From: JAOUFP01 sp963801505
Lineage (GTDB): Bacteria; Nitrospirota; Thermodesulfovibrionia; Thermodesulfovibrionales; UBA6898
Assembly: GCA_963801505.1 (NCBI GenBank)
Contig: CAWDEY010000022.1
Span: 100,199 to 164,198 of the forward strand
DNA: 64,000 nt
Direction of reading: 5' to 3'
Shown here: positions 44,356 through 52,792 of the stretch, in pieces
Layout of the letters: each line of letters starts with the position of its first letter
How positions within the stretch are numbered: position 1 is the first letter of the stretch
The notes under the pieces: model-generated
What the model was told of the DNA's origin: nothing
Seen by the model: only the letters and a program-made list of their open reading frames with translations
The model's database searches: none
Program-made: the position numbers and the translations under genes

Positions 44356-44930
44356 TATTCCTTCCTGTAAAGTGTTATCATTGTGTCGCCATACCTGTAA
44401 TTCCTGGCAAGTTTAATATTTTGTATGCCCTCAGGAAGGACTATTTTTGAGGAATGTTCTATTAAAAGGCATCCATCGTCTTTCAGTATATTGCATTCCC
44501 CGAGGTCCGGGAGCACCCTGTCAATTTCTCCGGACAGATAAGGAGGATCTACAAATATGATATCAAATTCCAGGCTTGTCCTCATGGCCCTCTTCAAAAA
44601 AGCCTCAGCCTCTTCCTGATACACAGAAGCACTCTCATCCAGACCTAACTTGTTTATGTAATCCATAATCGCTTTTGCGCGGACACGATTGTTCTCTACA
44701 AAAAAAACCTTTTCAGCCCCCCGAGACAGCGCCTCTAAACCCACTGCTCCTGTCCCGGCATAAAGATCCAGAAATAATGCGTGGTCTATTTCAGTCTGGA
44801 CTATATTAAAAATCGCTTGCCTGACCTTTGCGGACGTGGGCCTGAGTTCATCTTTGTCAGTTGCGATAAAGATCTTCTTTGAGGTGGCTACCTTTCTCCC
44901 CTTGAGTCTTCCGCTGGAAATCCTGACCAT
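44355..44930 (-). CDS. rsmD: 16S rRNA guanine-N2-methyltransferase (G966)
   Basis: A 191-residue class I methyltransferase. SAM-binding motif: LFLDLYAGTGAVGLEALSRG; catalytic motif: DIIFVDPPYLSG (the D/NPPY type for exocyclic amino groups). The N-terminal GRLKGRKVATSK resembles the RsmD entry (R-I-I-x-G-x-x-K-G-R). It methylates G966 of 16S rRNA. It lies directly upstream of coaD, the usual rsmD-coaD pair. Confidence 0.94.
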   Translation of the reverse strand: MVRISSGRLKGRKVATSKKIFIATDKDELRPTSAKVRQAIFNIVQTEIDHALFLDLYAGTGAVGLEALSRGAEKVFFVENNRVRAKAIMDYINKLGLDESASVYQEEAEAFLKRAMRTSLEFDIIFVDPPYLSGEIDRVLPDLGECNILKDDGCLLIEHSSKIVLPEGIQNIKLARNYRYGDTMITLYRKE

Positions 44931-45003
44931 GTTCCCCCGTTTCAGCTGAAATTAATAGCTCACTGCAATCCTATATTGCTACAGCTTAATGTTCCATTCA
45001 ATG

Positions 45004-45088
45004 GATTGAAGACTCCCTCCGGCAAGACCGCAGGGAATCTCAATGCAAGGAATGTTTTTTCATTATATTCGCTCGCTATCCATTTAAT
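45004..45088 (-). repeat. Dispersed intergenic repeat, family A, copy 4
   Basis: On the minus strand: AAATGGATAGCGAGCGAATA, TAATGAAAAAACATTCCTTG, CATTGAGATTCCCTGCGGTC and GGAGGGAGTCTTCAAT. These are near identical to the right half of the copy at 16127-16270; the inner hairpin part is absent. It sits between the rsmD and purN genes. Confidence 0.72.
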
Positions 45089-45123
45089 AAGTAGCGTTCA
45101 TTGGCATATTGCGCGCCATTTAT

Positions 45124-45795
45124 TTATGTGAGTCTCATTCTATTTCCAAGCGGCGGATTAATTAACGGGCCTTCATCAAAAACAGAACCTTTGATCCTTA
45201 CCTTGCGCCCATGCACCTCGATCCTGCCTTCGGCGAAGAGCTTGATCGCCTCAGGAAAAATCTTATGTTCGAGCCTGAGGATCCTCTCTGACAGGGTTTC
45301 CTCTGTGTCACCGTCTCTGACAGGTACCGCTGCCTGTATGATGATAGGCCCTGTGTCCATCCCCTCATCCACAAAATGCACTGTACAGCCGGTTATTTTA
45401 ACTCCGTAATCATTGGCCTGTTTTTGTCCATGCAGTCCTGGAAATGAAGGCAAAAGGGCAGGATGTATATTCATCACCATGTTGGGATAGGCCTCGATCA
45501 AGGGTCTGCCCACTATTCTCATAAAACCGGCCAGGACTACCAGATCCACATCCCTTTCCTTCAGCTCAGCAGCAATGTCCATGAAGTATTCATCACGGGA
45601 AACATAGTTTTTGGGAAGCATGATCATAGACTCAATCCCGTGTTTTTCCGCCCTTTCAATCGAGAAGGCATTGGGGTTATCAGTAATGAGCACACTTATC
45701 CGGGCCTGAATATAACCGGTCGCTACAGCATCTATAATCGCCTGAAAATTAGACCCTCTCCCTGAAGCAAGTACGCCTATTTTCAGAGTTTTCAT
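45124..45795 (-). CDS. purN: Phosphoribosylglycinamide formyltransferase
   Basis: A 223-residue PurN. It starts IGVLASGRGSNFQAIIDAV (substrate phosphate loop), has the catalytic segment LAGFMRIVGRPLIEAYPNMV with N in MNIHPALLPSFPG and H in GCTVHFVDEGMDTGPI. It uses 10-formyl-tetrahydrofolate to formylate GAR in purine synthesis, and so draws on the same folate pool as Fhs. It follows the SurA-like gene by 28 bp on the same strand. Confidence 0.95.
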   Translation of the reverse strand: MKTLKIGVLASGRGSNFQAIIDAVATGYIQARISVLITDNPNAFSIERAEKHGIESMIMLPKNYVSRDEYFMDIAAELKERDVDLVVLAGFMRIVGRPLIEAYPNMVMNIHPALLPSFPGLHGQKQANDYGVKITGCTVHFVDEGMDTGPIIIQAAVPVRDGDTEETLSERILRLEHKIFPEAIKLFAEGRIEVHGRKVRIKGSVFDEGPLINPPLGNRMRLT

Positions 45796-45823
45796 ATTCT
45801 CTCCATAAGTTTGCTTACACGGG

Positions 45824-46783
45824 TCAAAGTCTTATCTCGATAAAGGCCTTCTCCCTGAGAGATTTTATCCAGGCATTGTATCTTTCCCTGAAGATTTCAT
45901 TAGTAAGCATATTCCTCGCTTCTTCCAGCACCTCGTTTTTATCCTTGGTCTCTGTCCTGGATTCCAGCTTGATTATATGTAGACCGCTATCTGTCCAGAA
46001 AGGCTTGCTGACGTCCCCTGGCTTCATCTGAGATATAATATCTGTGAAATTTTTGTTCAGCTGGCTTCTTTTCAACACACCCAAATCCCCGCCGGTATTT
46101 GCAGATGTGTCTTCGGAATACTTTTTTGCAAGATCGCTGAAACTCTCTCCCTGCTTTATTTTTTTGAGCAAGGCATCGGCTTTTTCTTCAAGCTTGCCGT
46201 TATCAGCATCGCTCTGCTTCTTTAATAAAATCTGGCTTATCCTGTAACTCTCGGTATTTTCTAATGCCTCTTTATTCTCTTTGACATATTTTCTGAGTTC
46301 CTCATCGGTTACGACAATTTTGTTTCTTATCTGGATATTAACAAGCTTGCTGATAAGTATCTGTTCCGAGAGCCTTTTCTTGTATTCCTCAAAGGTGAGA
46401 CCTTCGTTTTTCAGAGACTCCTTGAAGGCGTCATCTGACATGGAGTATTTCTTCTTGATACCGTCGATGGTCTCCTTAAGTTCCTCATCTGAAACTTTTA
46501 TCCCTGCCTTCTTTGCCTCTTGCAGCTGCAATCTGACATTAATCAGTGTTTCAAGAAAACTGGCTTCATTTTCCTTAAATACCTTTCTCTGCTCATCTTT
46601 TGACAACTCTTTTATCTTCGGAGAGGCATCTGCTTCCATTGCCTTGTAGAGGTCGCTCCAGGTTATTACCTCCTGGTTTACAACAGCAACAATCCTGTCA
46701 AGAAGGACATTCGCATAAGTAAGACCAGAAAACAAGAGGAGGCATGAGACTATCATCATTCCAACGCGATACGTTTTAAACAT
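45824..46783 (-). CDS. SurA-like periplasmic chaperone with one parvulin domain
   Basis: I take ATG 46783, since GGAGGAA precedes it; the frame opens 20 codons earlier without a site. The protein is 319 residues with a signal peptide (MIVSCLLLFSGLTYA), a SurA N-terminal helical domain (DRIVAVVNQEVITWSDLYKA) and one parvulin rotamase domain (SQILLKKQSDADNGKLEEKA; SDLAKKYSEDTSANTGGDLG; PFWTDSGLHIIKLESR). It assists folding and export of outer-membrane proteins. E. coli SurA has two parvulin domains; the single-domain form is common outside the gamma group. Confidence 0.9.
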   Translation of the reverse strand: MFKTYRVGMMIVSCLLLFSGLTYANVLLDRIVAVVNQEVITWSDLYKAMEADASPKIKELSKDEQRKVFKENEASFLETLINVRLQLQEAKKAGIKVSDEELKETIDGIKKKYSMSDDAFKESLKNEGLTFEEYKKRLSEQILISKLVNIQIRNKIVVTDEELRKYVKENKEALENTESYRISQILLKKQSDADNGKLEEKADALLKKIKQGESFSDLAKKYSEDTSANTGGDLGVLKRSQLNKNFTDIISQMKPGDVSKPFWTDSGLHIIKLESRTETKDKNEVLEEARNMLTNEIFRERYNAWIKSLREKAFIEIRL

Positions 46784-46950
46784 TCTTTTCCTCCGGACAA
46801 AACATCTTGTGACATTTTCGTTGATTACAACACAAAAAATCAACAGATTGCAAAAAATTCTGTATGAAAATCGACCTGTTTTAAGTATAACATTGCCGGT
46901 CTGCTAAAAACCTGAGAGCAGCAGTAATACCCAAAAGAAATTCCAGCGAG

Positions 46951-47034
46951 GCATTGAAGACTCTCTTCGGCAAGCCCGCAGGGTCTCAATCTGGGGTAAA
47001 CTTTTTTCATTGTCTTAGCTCGCTGTCCATTTAT
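46951..47034 (-). repeat. Dispersed intergenic repeat, family A, copy 5
   Basis: The minus strand gives AAATGGACAGCGAGCTAAGA, CAATGAAAAAAG, TTGAGACCCTGCGGGCTTGC and GAAGAGAGTCTTCAATGC. This is the most decayed right half of family A. It occupies part of the 380-bp space between the surA-like start and the formate dehydrogenase operon. Confidence 0.6.
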
Positions 47035-47092
47035 TTCTTGCGGGGTAAATATTTTTATTAAAATTATTAATGAATCATATGTTTTGATTTTC

Positions 47093-47120
47093 TTGACAGT
47101 CTTTCTCTGTATATGATAAC
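47093..47120 (+). promoter_or_regulatory. Sigma70-like promoter of the formate dehydrogenase operon
   Basis: A perfect -35 TTGACA (47093-47098), 16-bp spacer and -10 GATAAC (47115-47120). The start of transcription would fall about 40 bases before the ATG at 47166. No sigma54 -24/-12 pair was seen there. Confidence 0.5.
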
Positions 47121-47165
47121 TTTCAAATCCATAATTAATTCATTACTTTTTACACACAAATTCTG

Positions 47166-47636
47166 ATGGAAGATATCTTAAAGAAAATCTGCAAAGATTA
47201 TGAAAAGCACGAAGGGAACATAATTTCCCTGCTTCAGGATATACAGAATGAATTAGGCTATATACCTGAGGATGCAGTGCTATGGTTTTCGAAGAAACTC
47301 GATATCCCGGCCAGCCGTTTTTTCGGCATCGCAACCTTCTATGCCCAGTTTCATCTGACTCCAAGGGGTAAAAACATAATAACGACCTGCTGTGGCACTG
47401 CATGCCATGTGAAAGGCTCCGAAAGGCTGATAAACGGTCTTATAAAGGAATTGGACCTTCCCGAGGGACAGCAGACAACCAGCGACAAAGCCTTCACCCT
47501 GGAGAAGGTCAACTGTGTCGGGGCCTGCAGTATTGCACCTGTGGTAATAATCAACGATAAAGTTTACGGGAAGGTTTCTTCCGACAATCTGATGAAGGAA
47601 ATAAGAAACCTTAAGGACAAAGAGCTTGAAAAATGA
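47166..47636 (+). CDS. NuoE-like thioredoxin-fold [2Fe-2S] subunit
   Basis: A 156-residue protein of the 24-kDa complex I subunit family. The cluster ligands are the two cysteine pairs in TTCCGTACHVKGS and CVGACSIAPVV. The N-terminus has IISLLQDIQNELGYIPEDAV as in HndA, HoxE and NuoE. It would relay electrons between the flavin subunit and the catalytic subunit. The gene overlaps the next by 11 bp. In context, it is the small subunit of an NAD(P)- or bifurcating-type formate dehydrogenase, not of complex I (no other nuo genes). Confidence 0.93.
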   Translation: MEDILKKICKDYEKHEGNIISLLQDIQNELGYIPEDAVLWFSKKLDIPASRFFGIATFYAQFHLTPRGKNIITTCCGTACHVKGSERLINGLIKELDLPEGQQTTSDKAFTLEKVNCVGACSIAPVVIINDKVYGKVSSDNLMKEIRNLKDKELEK

Positions 47637-49404
47637 CCTGAAAATAAGGATCTGTATGGGGACCGGCGGGATAGCAGCCGGCGGGTCCGAGGTCATGAAG
47701 GCCTTTAAAAAACTGCTCGCCAAAAAAAATATAAAGGCTGAGATTGCCAGTAACTGTTCAATGCACAAAGTCGGCTGCAGGGGGCTATGCGCAAGAGATG
47801 TCCTCGTTGATGTAATTGTCAATGGCAGCAAGACAACATACCAGTTTATCAAGTCTGAAATGGTCGAACGTATTGTCAATGAACACATAATCGGGGGTGT
47901 CCCTGTTTTGGAGTGGGCGGTATCCGAAGATTATCATACTTTTCACGACAAGCAGGTCAAGGTCGTACTTTCTGATTGCGGCATTGTAGACCCTGATGAA
48001 ATTGATTCATATTTAAATATAAACGGATATGAAGCCCTGAAGAAAGTTATCTCGAAAATGTCTCAACAGGACATCATTGATCTTATAAAAAAGTCCGGCT
48101 TGCGGGGCCGCGGAGGGGCCGGCTTTCCTACTGGCGTAAAATGGGACATTTGCAGTAAGGAGAGAGCATCTCAGAAATATATTATCTGCAATGCCGATGA
48201 AGGCGATCCAGGGGCCTTCATGGACAGGTCTGTCATTGAAGGCAACCCTCATGCTGTTATTGAGGGCATGGCCATCGGCGCTTATGCCATAGGAGCTGAC
48301 AAAGGTTATGTCTATATCCGTGCTGAGTATCCCCTTGCGGTTGAGCGTCTCAAAAACGCCTTAAAGCAGGCCAGAGCGAAAAATTTTCTGGGCACAAATA
48401 TTCTGGGCACAAAGTTCAATTTTGATATTAAGATAAAACTGGGTGCCGGTGCCTTTGTCTGCGGTGAAGAGACCGCCCTCATAGCCTCCATTGAAGGGCA
48501 GCGCGGAATGCCGAGGGCCAAGCCGCCCTTTCCTGTTTATAAGGGGCTCTGGGGAAAGCCCACTGTCATAAACAATGTAGAAACTCTTGCCAATATTCAG
48601 TATATCGTAAGAAGGGGCGCAGAATGGTATTCTTCCTTCGGCACTGAAAAGAGCAAGGGGACAAAGGTCTTTGCCCTGACAGGTAAGATAAAGAACTCAG
48701 GACTGATCGAGGTCCCCATGGGCATCCCCCTGAGGGAAATCATATACGACATCGGCGGCGGCATAGAAAACAACAAAAAATTCAAGGCCGTCCAGACAGG
48801 GGGCCCTTCAGGGGGCTGTATTACTGCTGATATGCTCGACATCAAGGTTGATTTTGAGTCACTGGCGAGTGTTGGGTCGATCGTTGGTTCAGGCGGCATG
48901 GTTGTACTTGATGAGAGCGATTGCATGGTCAATATAGCCAAATTCTTCCTGCAGTTCACCCAGTCTGAATCCTGCGGGAAATGCGTGCCCTGCAGGATAG
49001 GGACAAAAAGACTGCTTGAGATACTCGAAAGGATAACCTCCGGTCACGGAAGAGAGGGGGACATAGAACTTCTCCAGGACCTTGCAAATGACATCAAAGC
49101 GACTTCTCTTTGCGGCCTGGGTCAAACTGCGCCGAACCCGATATTGAGTACGATAAAATATTTCAGGGATGAATACGAGACCCATATCTCAAAAAAGAAA
49201 TGTCCTGCCGGGGTATGCAAGGACCTCCTTTCGTATAAGATACTCGCCGAATTTTGTAAAGGCTGCGGTATGTGCAAAAGGGTATGCCCTGCCAATGCTA
49301 TAAGCGGCGAAAAGAAACAGGTCCATACGATCGACGCGGATGTTTGCGTCAAATGCGGGGCATGTTTTGAAACATGTAAATTTAAGGCAATAGGCAAAGG
49401 ATAG
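47626..49404 (+). CDS. NuoF-like flavin/NAD(P)-binding subunit with extra ferredoxin domains
   Basis: A 592-residue protein. It has an N-terminal thioredoxin-like ferredoxin domain (ICMGTGGIAAGG; NCSMHKVGCRGLCARD), the FMN/NAD(H) core (GRGGAGFPTGVKWDI; NADEGDPGAFMDR; GAYAIGADKGYVYIRAEYPL), SLBB, the N3 [4Fe-4S] site (SESCGKCVPCRIGTKRL) and a C-terminal 2x[4Fe-4S] ferredoxin (CKGCGMCKRVCP; CVKCGACFETCK). The same layout occurs in HydB, HndC and FdhB of bifurcating enzymes. It would pass electrons from formate to NAD(P) and/or ferredoxin. Confidence 0.94.
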   Translation: MKNDLKIRICMGTGGIAAGGSEVMKAFKKLLAKKNIKAEIASNCSMHKVGCRGLCARDVLVDVIVNGSKTTYQFIKSEMVERIVNEHIIGGVPVLEWAVSEDYHTFHDKQVKVVLSDCGIVDPDEIDSYLNINGYEALKKVISKMSQQDIIDLIKKSGLRGRGGAGFPTGVKWDICSKERASQKYIICNADEGDPGAFMDRSVIEGNPHAVIEGMAIGAYAIGADKGYVYIRAEYPLAVERLKNALKQARAKNFLGTNILGTKFNFDIKIKLGAGAFVCGEETALIASIEGQRGMPRAKPPFPVYKGLWGKPTVINNVETLANIQYIVRRGAEWYSSFGTEKSKGTKVFALTGKIKNSGLIEVPMGIPLREIIYDIGGGIENNKKFKAVQTGGPSGGCITADMLDIKVDFESLASVGSIVGSGGMVVLDESDCMVNIAKFFLQFTQSESCGKCVPCRIGTKRLLEILERITSGHGREGDIELLQDLANDIKATSLCGLGQTAPNPILSTIKYFRDEYETHISKKKCPAGVCKDLLSYKILAEFCKGCGMCKRVCPANAISGEKKQVHTIDADVCVKCGACFETCKFKAIGKG

Positions 49405-49407
49405 AAA

Positions 49408-50448
49408 ATGATTGACCTGACAATAAACGGGATGCCTGTTTCTGTACCGGATGGCACAACAATTTTGGATGCGGCGAGGTTTGCCGACATACCGATTCCG
49501 ACCCTTTGTCATCACCCTAAACTCTCACCTTACGGCGGCTGCAGATTATGCATTGTCGAGATAAAGGGCATAAACAGACCTGTAACCTCATGCACTACGC
49601 CTGTAACACAGGGCATGGAAGTTACTACGACCACGCCTGAAATCGAAAAGCTGCGCAAGACTATTTTAGAACTTATACTTTCCGACCATCCTAACGACTG
49701 CATGATCTGTGAAAGGGCCGGCGACTGCACGCTCCAGGAACTCGCTTATTTTTACGGTATAAGGGAGAACCGTTTCGAAGGCGAAAGAAGGATATATACA
49801 AAAGAAGACATGAACCCTTTTATCGAAAGGGACATGGAAAAATGCATTCTCTGCGGCAAGTGCGTGCGCGTCTGTGACGAAGTCGAGGGCGTAGGCGCCA
49901 TAGACATAGCTTACAGGGGATTTAACGCCAAGGTCTGCCCACCTTTTGAAAAGGACCTTGACTGCGAGTTTTGCGGCCAGTGCGTTGCCGTATGCCCGAC
50001 AGGCGCCCTTACAGGCAAGGCATGGAAACATCACGGAAGACAAAAGGACATAAGGGAAATTGATACTACCTGTCCCTATTGCGGCTGCGGCTGCTCCCTG
50101 ACCTTGCACGTCAGACACAATGAAGTTATCCGCGTTTCCTCCAAAGAGGACACACTCAATGAGGGCTGGCTCTGCCCCAAGGGCCGCTTTGGTTACAGCT
50201 TTATAAACGACCCTAAAAGACTGAAGACGCCGCTCATAAAAGAAAAAGGCCGTTTCAGGGAGGCGACATGGGACGAGGCACTTGACCTGATCGAGTCAAG
50301 GCTCAAAAAGATCAAGGCCAAAAACGGTCCTGATGCTATCGGAGGCCTTTCTTCTGCAAGATGCACCAACGAAGAGAATTACCTGTTTCAGAAATTTATC
50401 AGGGCTGCGGTGGGTACCAACAATGTCGACCACTGCGCCAGGTATTGA
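49408..50448 (+). CDS. fdhA: Formate dehydrogenase catalytic subunit, N-terminal part up to the Sec codon
   Basis: 346 codons, then TGA at 50446-50448. Domains: NuoG-like [2Fe-2S] (HHPKLSPYGGCRLCIVEI, about 35-55), the His-Cys [4Fe-4S] region (DHPNDCMICERAGDCTLQEL), two [4Fe-4S] sites (CILCGKCVRVC; CEFCGQCVAVCP) and the molybdopterin Fe4S4 motif (TCPYCGCGCSLTLHV; GWLCPKGRFGY). The frame reads DHCARY-TGA-HSATVAGL, so the TGA falls where formate dehydrogenases carry the metal-binding Cys or Sec. I read it as selenocysteine 347, not a stop. It continues in frame to 50690 and on in shifted frames to 52119. Confidence 0.92.
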   Translation: MIDLTINGMPVSVPDGTTILDAARFADIPIPTLCHHPKLSPYGGCRLCIVEIKGINRPVTSCTTPVTQGMEVTTTTPEIEKLRKTILELILSDHPNDCMICERAGDCTLQELAYFYGIRENRFEGERRIYTKEDMNPFIERDMEKCILCGKCVRVCDEVEGVGAIDIAYRGFNAKVCPPFEKDLDCEFCGQCVAVCPTGALTGKAWKHHGRQKDIREIDTTCPYCGCGCSLTLHVRHNEVIRVSSKEDTLNEGWLCPKGRFGYSFINDPKRLKTPLIKEKGRFREATWDEALDLIESRLKKIKAKNGPDAIGGLSSARCTNEENYLFQKFIRAAVGTNNVDHCARY

Positions 50449-50486
50449 CACAGCGCTACCGTGGCCGGTCTGGCCACAGTATTCGG
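50446..50486 (+). promoter_or_regulatory. SECIS element: UGA selenocysteine codon plus hairpin
   Basis: TGA at 50446-50448 is followed 12 nt later by a perfect 6-bp stem GTGGCC (50461-50466) / GGCCAC (50472-50477). The 5-nt loop is GGTCT, the conserved apical loop bound by bacterial SelB (it also occurs in E. coli fdhF). Pairs extend outward past one C-A mismatch (TAC 50457-50459 with GTA 50479-50481). Position and loop together strongly support recoding. Confidence 0.88.
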
Positions 50487-51131
50487 CTCAGGGGCGATGA
50501 CCAATTCTATTCCGGAGATAGAAAACAATGACGTGATTTTCGTGATCGGTTCCAATACTACCGAGACCCATCCTATTGTGGGACTGCGGATGAAAAAGGC
50601 GGTAAAAAACGGCGCAAAAATAATTATTGCTGATCCTAGAAAGATTAACCTTGTCAGGTTTTCTACGTTGTGGATGCAGCATAAGCCCGGGAACAGATGT
50701 CGCACTGCTCAATGGAATCATGCATGTCATTTTAAAAGAAAAACTGACAGATAAACGTTTTATAAACGAGTGGACTGAGGGCTTTGATACATTTAAAAAA
50801 GGGATAGAGGATTTCACCCCTGAAAAGGCCGAGAAAATTACCGGTGTTCCTAAAAAGGACATTATTGAGGCCGCACGTTTATACGGTCAGGCTGAAAAGG
50901 CCTGCAATTTTTTACACCATGGGCATTACCCAGCATTCCCACGGCACACAGAATGTCTTTGCCATTGCCAATCTGGCATTAATGACAGGAAATCTTGGCA
51001 AGGAAAGCACAGGGGTCAATCCTTTGAGGGGTCAGAACAATGTACAGGGAGCTACTGACATGGGCTGTATCCCCAACCAGTACCCGGGTTACCAGAAAGT
51101 TGACATGAGAATCCATAAAGGACAAGTTTGA
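50449..51131 (+). CDS. fdhA: Formate dehydrogenase catalytic subunit, middle part in three frames (frameshifted)
   Basis: After the Sec codon, HSATVAGLATVFGSGAMTNS and FVIGSNTTETHPIVGLRMKK continue in frame to MQHKPG (to about 50690). One extra A (50692 or 50693) moves the reading to TDVALLNGIMHVILKEKL through YGQAEKA. One extra T (50903) moves it to AIFYTMGITQHSHGTQNVFA and GQNNVQGATDMGCIPNQYPG. A third single extra base near 51108-51112 leads to the last fragment. Every restored piece is strongly conserved molybdopterin-oxidoreductase sequence, so the gene was probably intact and coded for about 900 residues. Confidence 0.82.
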
Positions 51132-51183
51132 GACAGCCTGGGGTGTTGAGCTTTCCGACAAACCAGGGCTTACAGCAACAGAG

Positions 51184-52119
51184 ATGACCCTGGCAGCTGA
51201 AGCAGGCAAATTAAAGGCGCTCTATATAATGGGCGAGAACCCAGTAATGAGCGACCCTGATATGAACCATGCTGTAAAGGCCTTTAAGAACCTCGACTTC
51301 ATCGTGGTACAGGACATATTCATGACTGAGACAGCTGAACTCGCCGACGTAGTCCTTCCGGCGACCTGTTTTGCTGAAAAAGAAGGTACCTTTACAAACA
51401 CGGAAAGAAGACTCCAGAGAGTCAGAAAAGCCGTAAATCCTCCTGGTGATGCAAGAGAAGATTCCGCTATTATTCTCGACCTCTCCAAACGTATGGGCTT
51501 TGAAATGAATTACAATTTTATCGAGGAAGTTTTTCAGGAAATAGGCCAGCTCTGGCCGGCTGTCGCAGGCATAACTTACAACAGGATAGAATCCTCAGGA
51601 CTCCAGTGGCCCTGTCCCACACCGGACCATCCAGGCACTCAGTATCTCTTTAAAGGCGGTTTCCCGAGAGGTAAAGCAGCGTTTACAGAGGTCAGATACA
51701 CCCCTTCAAAAGAGCTGCCGGACAGGGAATATCCCTTTATTCTTTCAACCGGAAGGCAGCTGTTCCAGTACCACACCGGCTCAATGACAAGAAAAGTATA
51801 TGCATTGAATAAAGTCGCCCCTGAGCCATACATTGAAATTAACCCTGAGGATGCAAAGAAACTGAACATTCAAAATAGCGACCTGCTGAAAGTATCTTCC
51901 AGGAGAGGAAATATCACGTTAAAAGCCCTTATCTCGGACAAGCCTTCAAAAGGCATGGTATTTATTCCCTTCCATTACAAAGAAGCCGCTGCTAATATAT
52001 TAACGAGCGCTGAACTCGATCCCATTTGCAAAATACCGGAATTAAAAGTCTGTGCTGTCAGGATAGAACCGGTTGCTGAAAAAGCAGGACATAAAAAAGT
52101 TAAGCCGGCCAATTTATAA
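51184..52119 (+). CDS. fdhA: Formate dehydrogenase catalytic subunit, C-terminal part
   Basis: Homology in this frame begins at about 51113 (KDKFETAWGVEL); ATG 51184 is internal. It holds the rest of the MGD-binding core (LKALYIMGENPVMSDPDMNH; TETAELADVVLPATCFAEKE GTFTNTERR in two parts) and the C-terminal molydopterin-dinucleotide-binding domain (LSTGRQLFQYHTGSMTRK; ISDKPSKGMVFIPFHYKEAA). The stop at 52119 is 11 bp before the cyclic-nucleotide-domain gene. Its conservation after three breaks indicates the frame breaks are recent or technical. Confidence 0.88.
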   Translation: MTLAAEAGKLKALYIMGENPVMSDPDMNHAVKAFKNLDFIVVQDIFMTETAELADVVLPATCFAEKEGTFTNTERRLQRVRKAVNPPGDAREDSAIILDLSKRMGFEMNYNFIEEVFQEIGQLWPAVAGITYNRIESSGLQWPCPTPDHPGTQYLFKGGFPRGKAAFTEVRYTPSKELPDREYPFILSTGRQLFQYHTGSMTRKVYALNKVAPEPYIEINPEDAKKLNIQNSDLLKVSSRRGNITLKALISDKPSKGMVFIPFHYKEAAANILTSAELDPICKIPELKVCAVRIEPVAEKAGHKKVKPANL

Positions 52120-52130
52120 GGAGAAAGATC

Positions 52131-52580
52131 ATGAGCAAAATGCTGAAAGAACAAACCCTTCTTGAAGACCTTAATGATCAGGAACTTGCCAAAATATCAA
52201 AAATTATCCGGAAGCTGAAATTCAAAAAAGGTGAATATATCTTCAACGAAAAAGAAGTCACAAAGGGGCTGTATCTCATAAAGACCGGCAAGGTTGAAAT
52301 TGCAAAAGTCACCTCTGACGGCTGGAAGCAGACGCTCGCGGTCTTTACCAAAGGACATTTTTTTGGAGAGCTCTCCATCCTTGAACACAGAAAACACCAG
52401 GCCTTTGCCATCGCCAGTGAAAATACCGAATTGTTTCTCATTGGCAAGGAAGATTTCGATAAACTGGAAAAAGAGATTTCTCCCATAGCCTTCAAGATCC
52501 TGAAAAAGCTTGCGCTCGTTATGTGCATGAATGTAAGACGCATGAATGATAAATTTCTGAATGCCCTGATCAGTTATTAG
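52131..52580 (+). CDS. Cyclic-nucleotide-binding-domain protein without DNA-binding domain
   Basis: A 149-residue protein made of one CNMP-binding beta-barrel: KIIRKLKFKKGEYIFNEKEV, GLYLIKTGKVEIAKVTSDGW and FGELSILEHRKHQAFAIASE (phosphate-binding cassette). A helix follows, with no helix-turn-helix. The cassette lacks the usual Arg of cAMP binders (R-x-A-S), so it may bind another ligand or none. GGAGAAAGATC precedes the ATG, 11 bp after fdhA, so it belongs to the operon. It may act as a sensor or accessory protein for the dehydrogenase (inference). Confidence 0.85.
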   Translation: MSKMLKEQTLLEDLNDQELAKISKIIRKLKFKKGEYIFNEKEVTKGLYLIKTGKVEIAKVTSDGWKQTLAVFTKGHFFGELSILEHRKHQAFAIASENTELFLIGKEDFDKLEKEISPIAFKILKKLALVMCMNVRRMNDKFLNALISY

Positions 52581-52630
52581 GGTTTACACGGATGTTTATT
52601 GTTTTTGTATAAACCAGGTATTTTGCCATT

Positions 52631-52752
52631 TGTTTGTCATTCCGGTTTCTCCGGAATCTTTCCGATGGCTTTATAGAAGGATTCCCGACGCGTTTCACTT
52701 GCGGGAGCCTTCTCAGTTTCTTGCGTAGTTCAAGGACAGACTCTAATTAGTC
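52631..52752 (+). repeat. Dispersed intergenic repeat, family D, copy 2
   Basis: Contains GTCATTCCGGTTTCTCCGGA, TCTTTCCGATGGC, GATTCCCGACGCGTTTC and a right end AAGGACAGACTCTAATTAG. The core is the inverse of 22795-22880; the CAGACTCTA end also occurs to the right of that copy (22903-22920). It separates the dehydrogenase operon from fhs. Confidence 0.6.
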
Positions 52753-52792
52753 AGTAGTATTTTTTAAAAATAATTTTTTAGGAGGAACTGTT

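Noticed and set aside
49408..50448. NuoE/NuoF/NuoG-like genes considered as part of complex I
   Set aside because: The third gene carries a formate dehydrogenase molybdopterin core with a Sec codon, and no other nuo genes are present.
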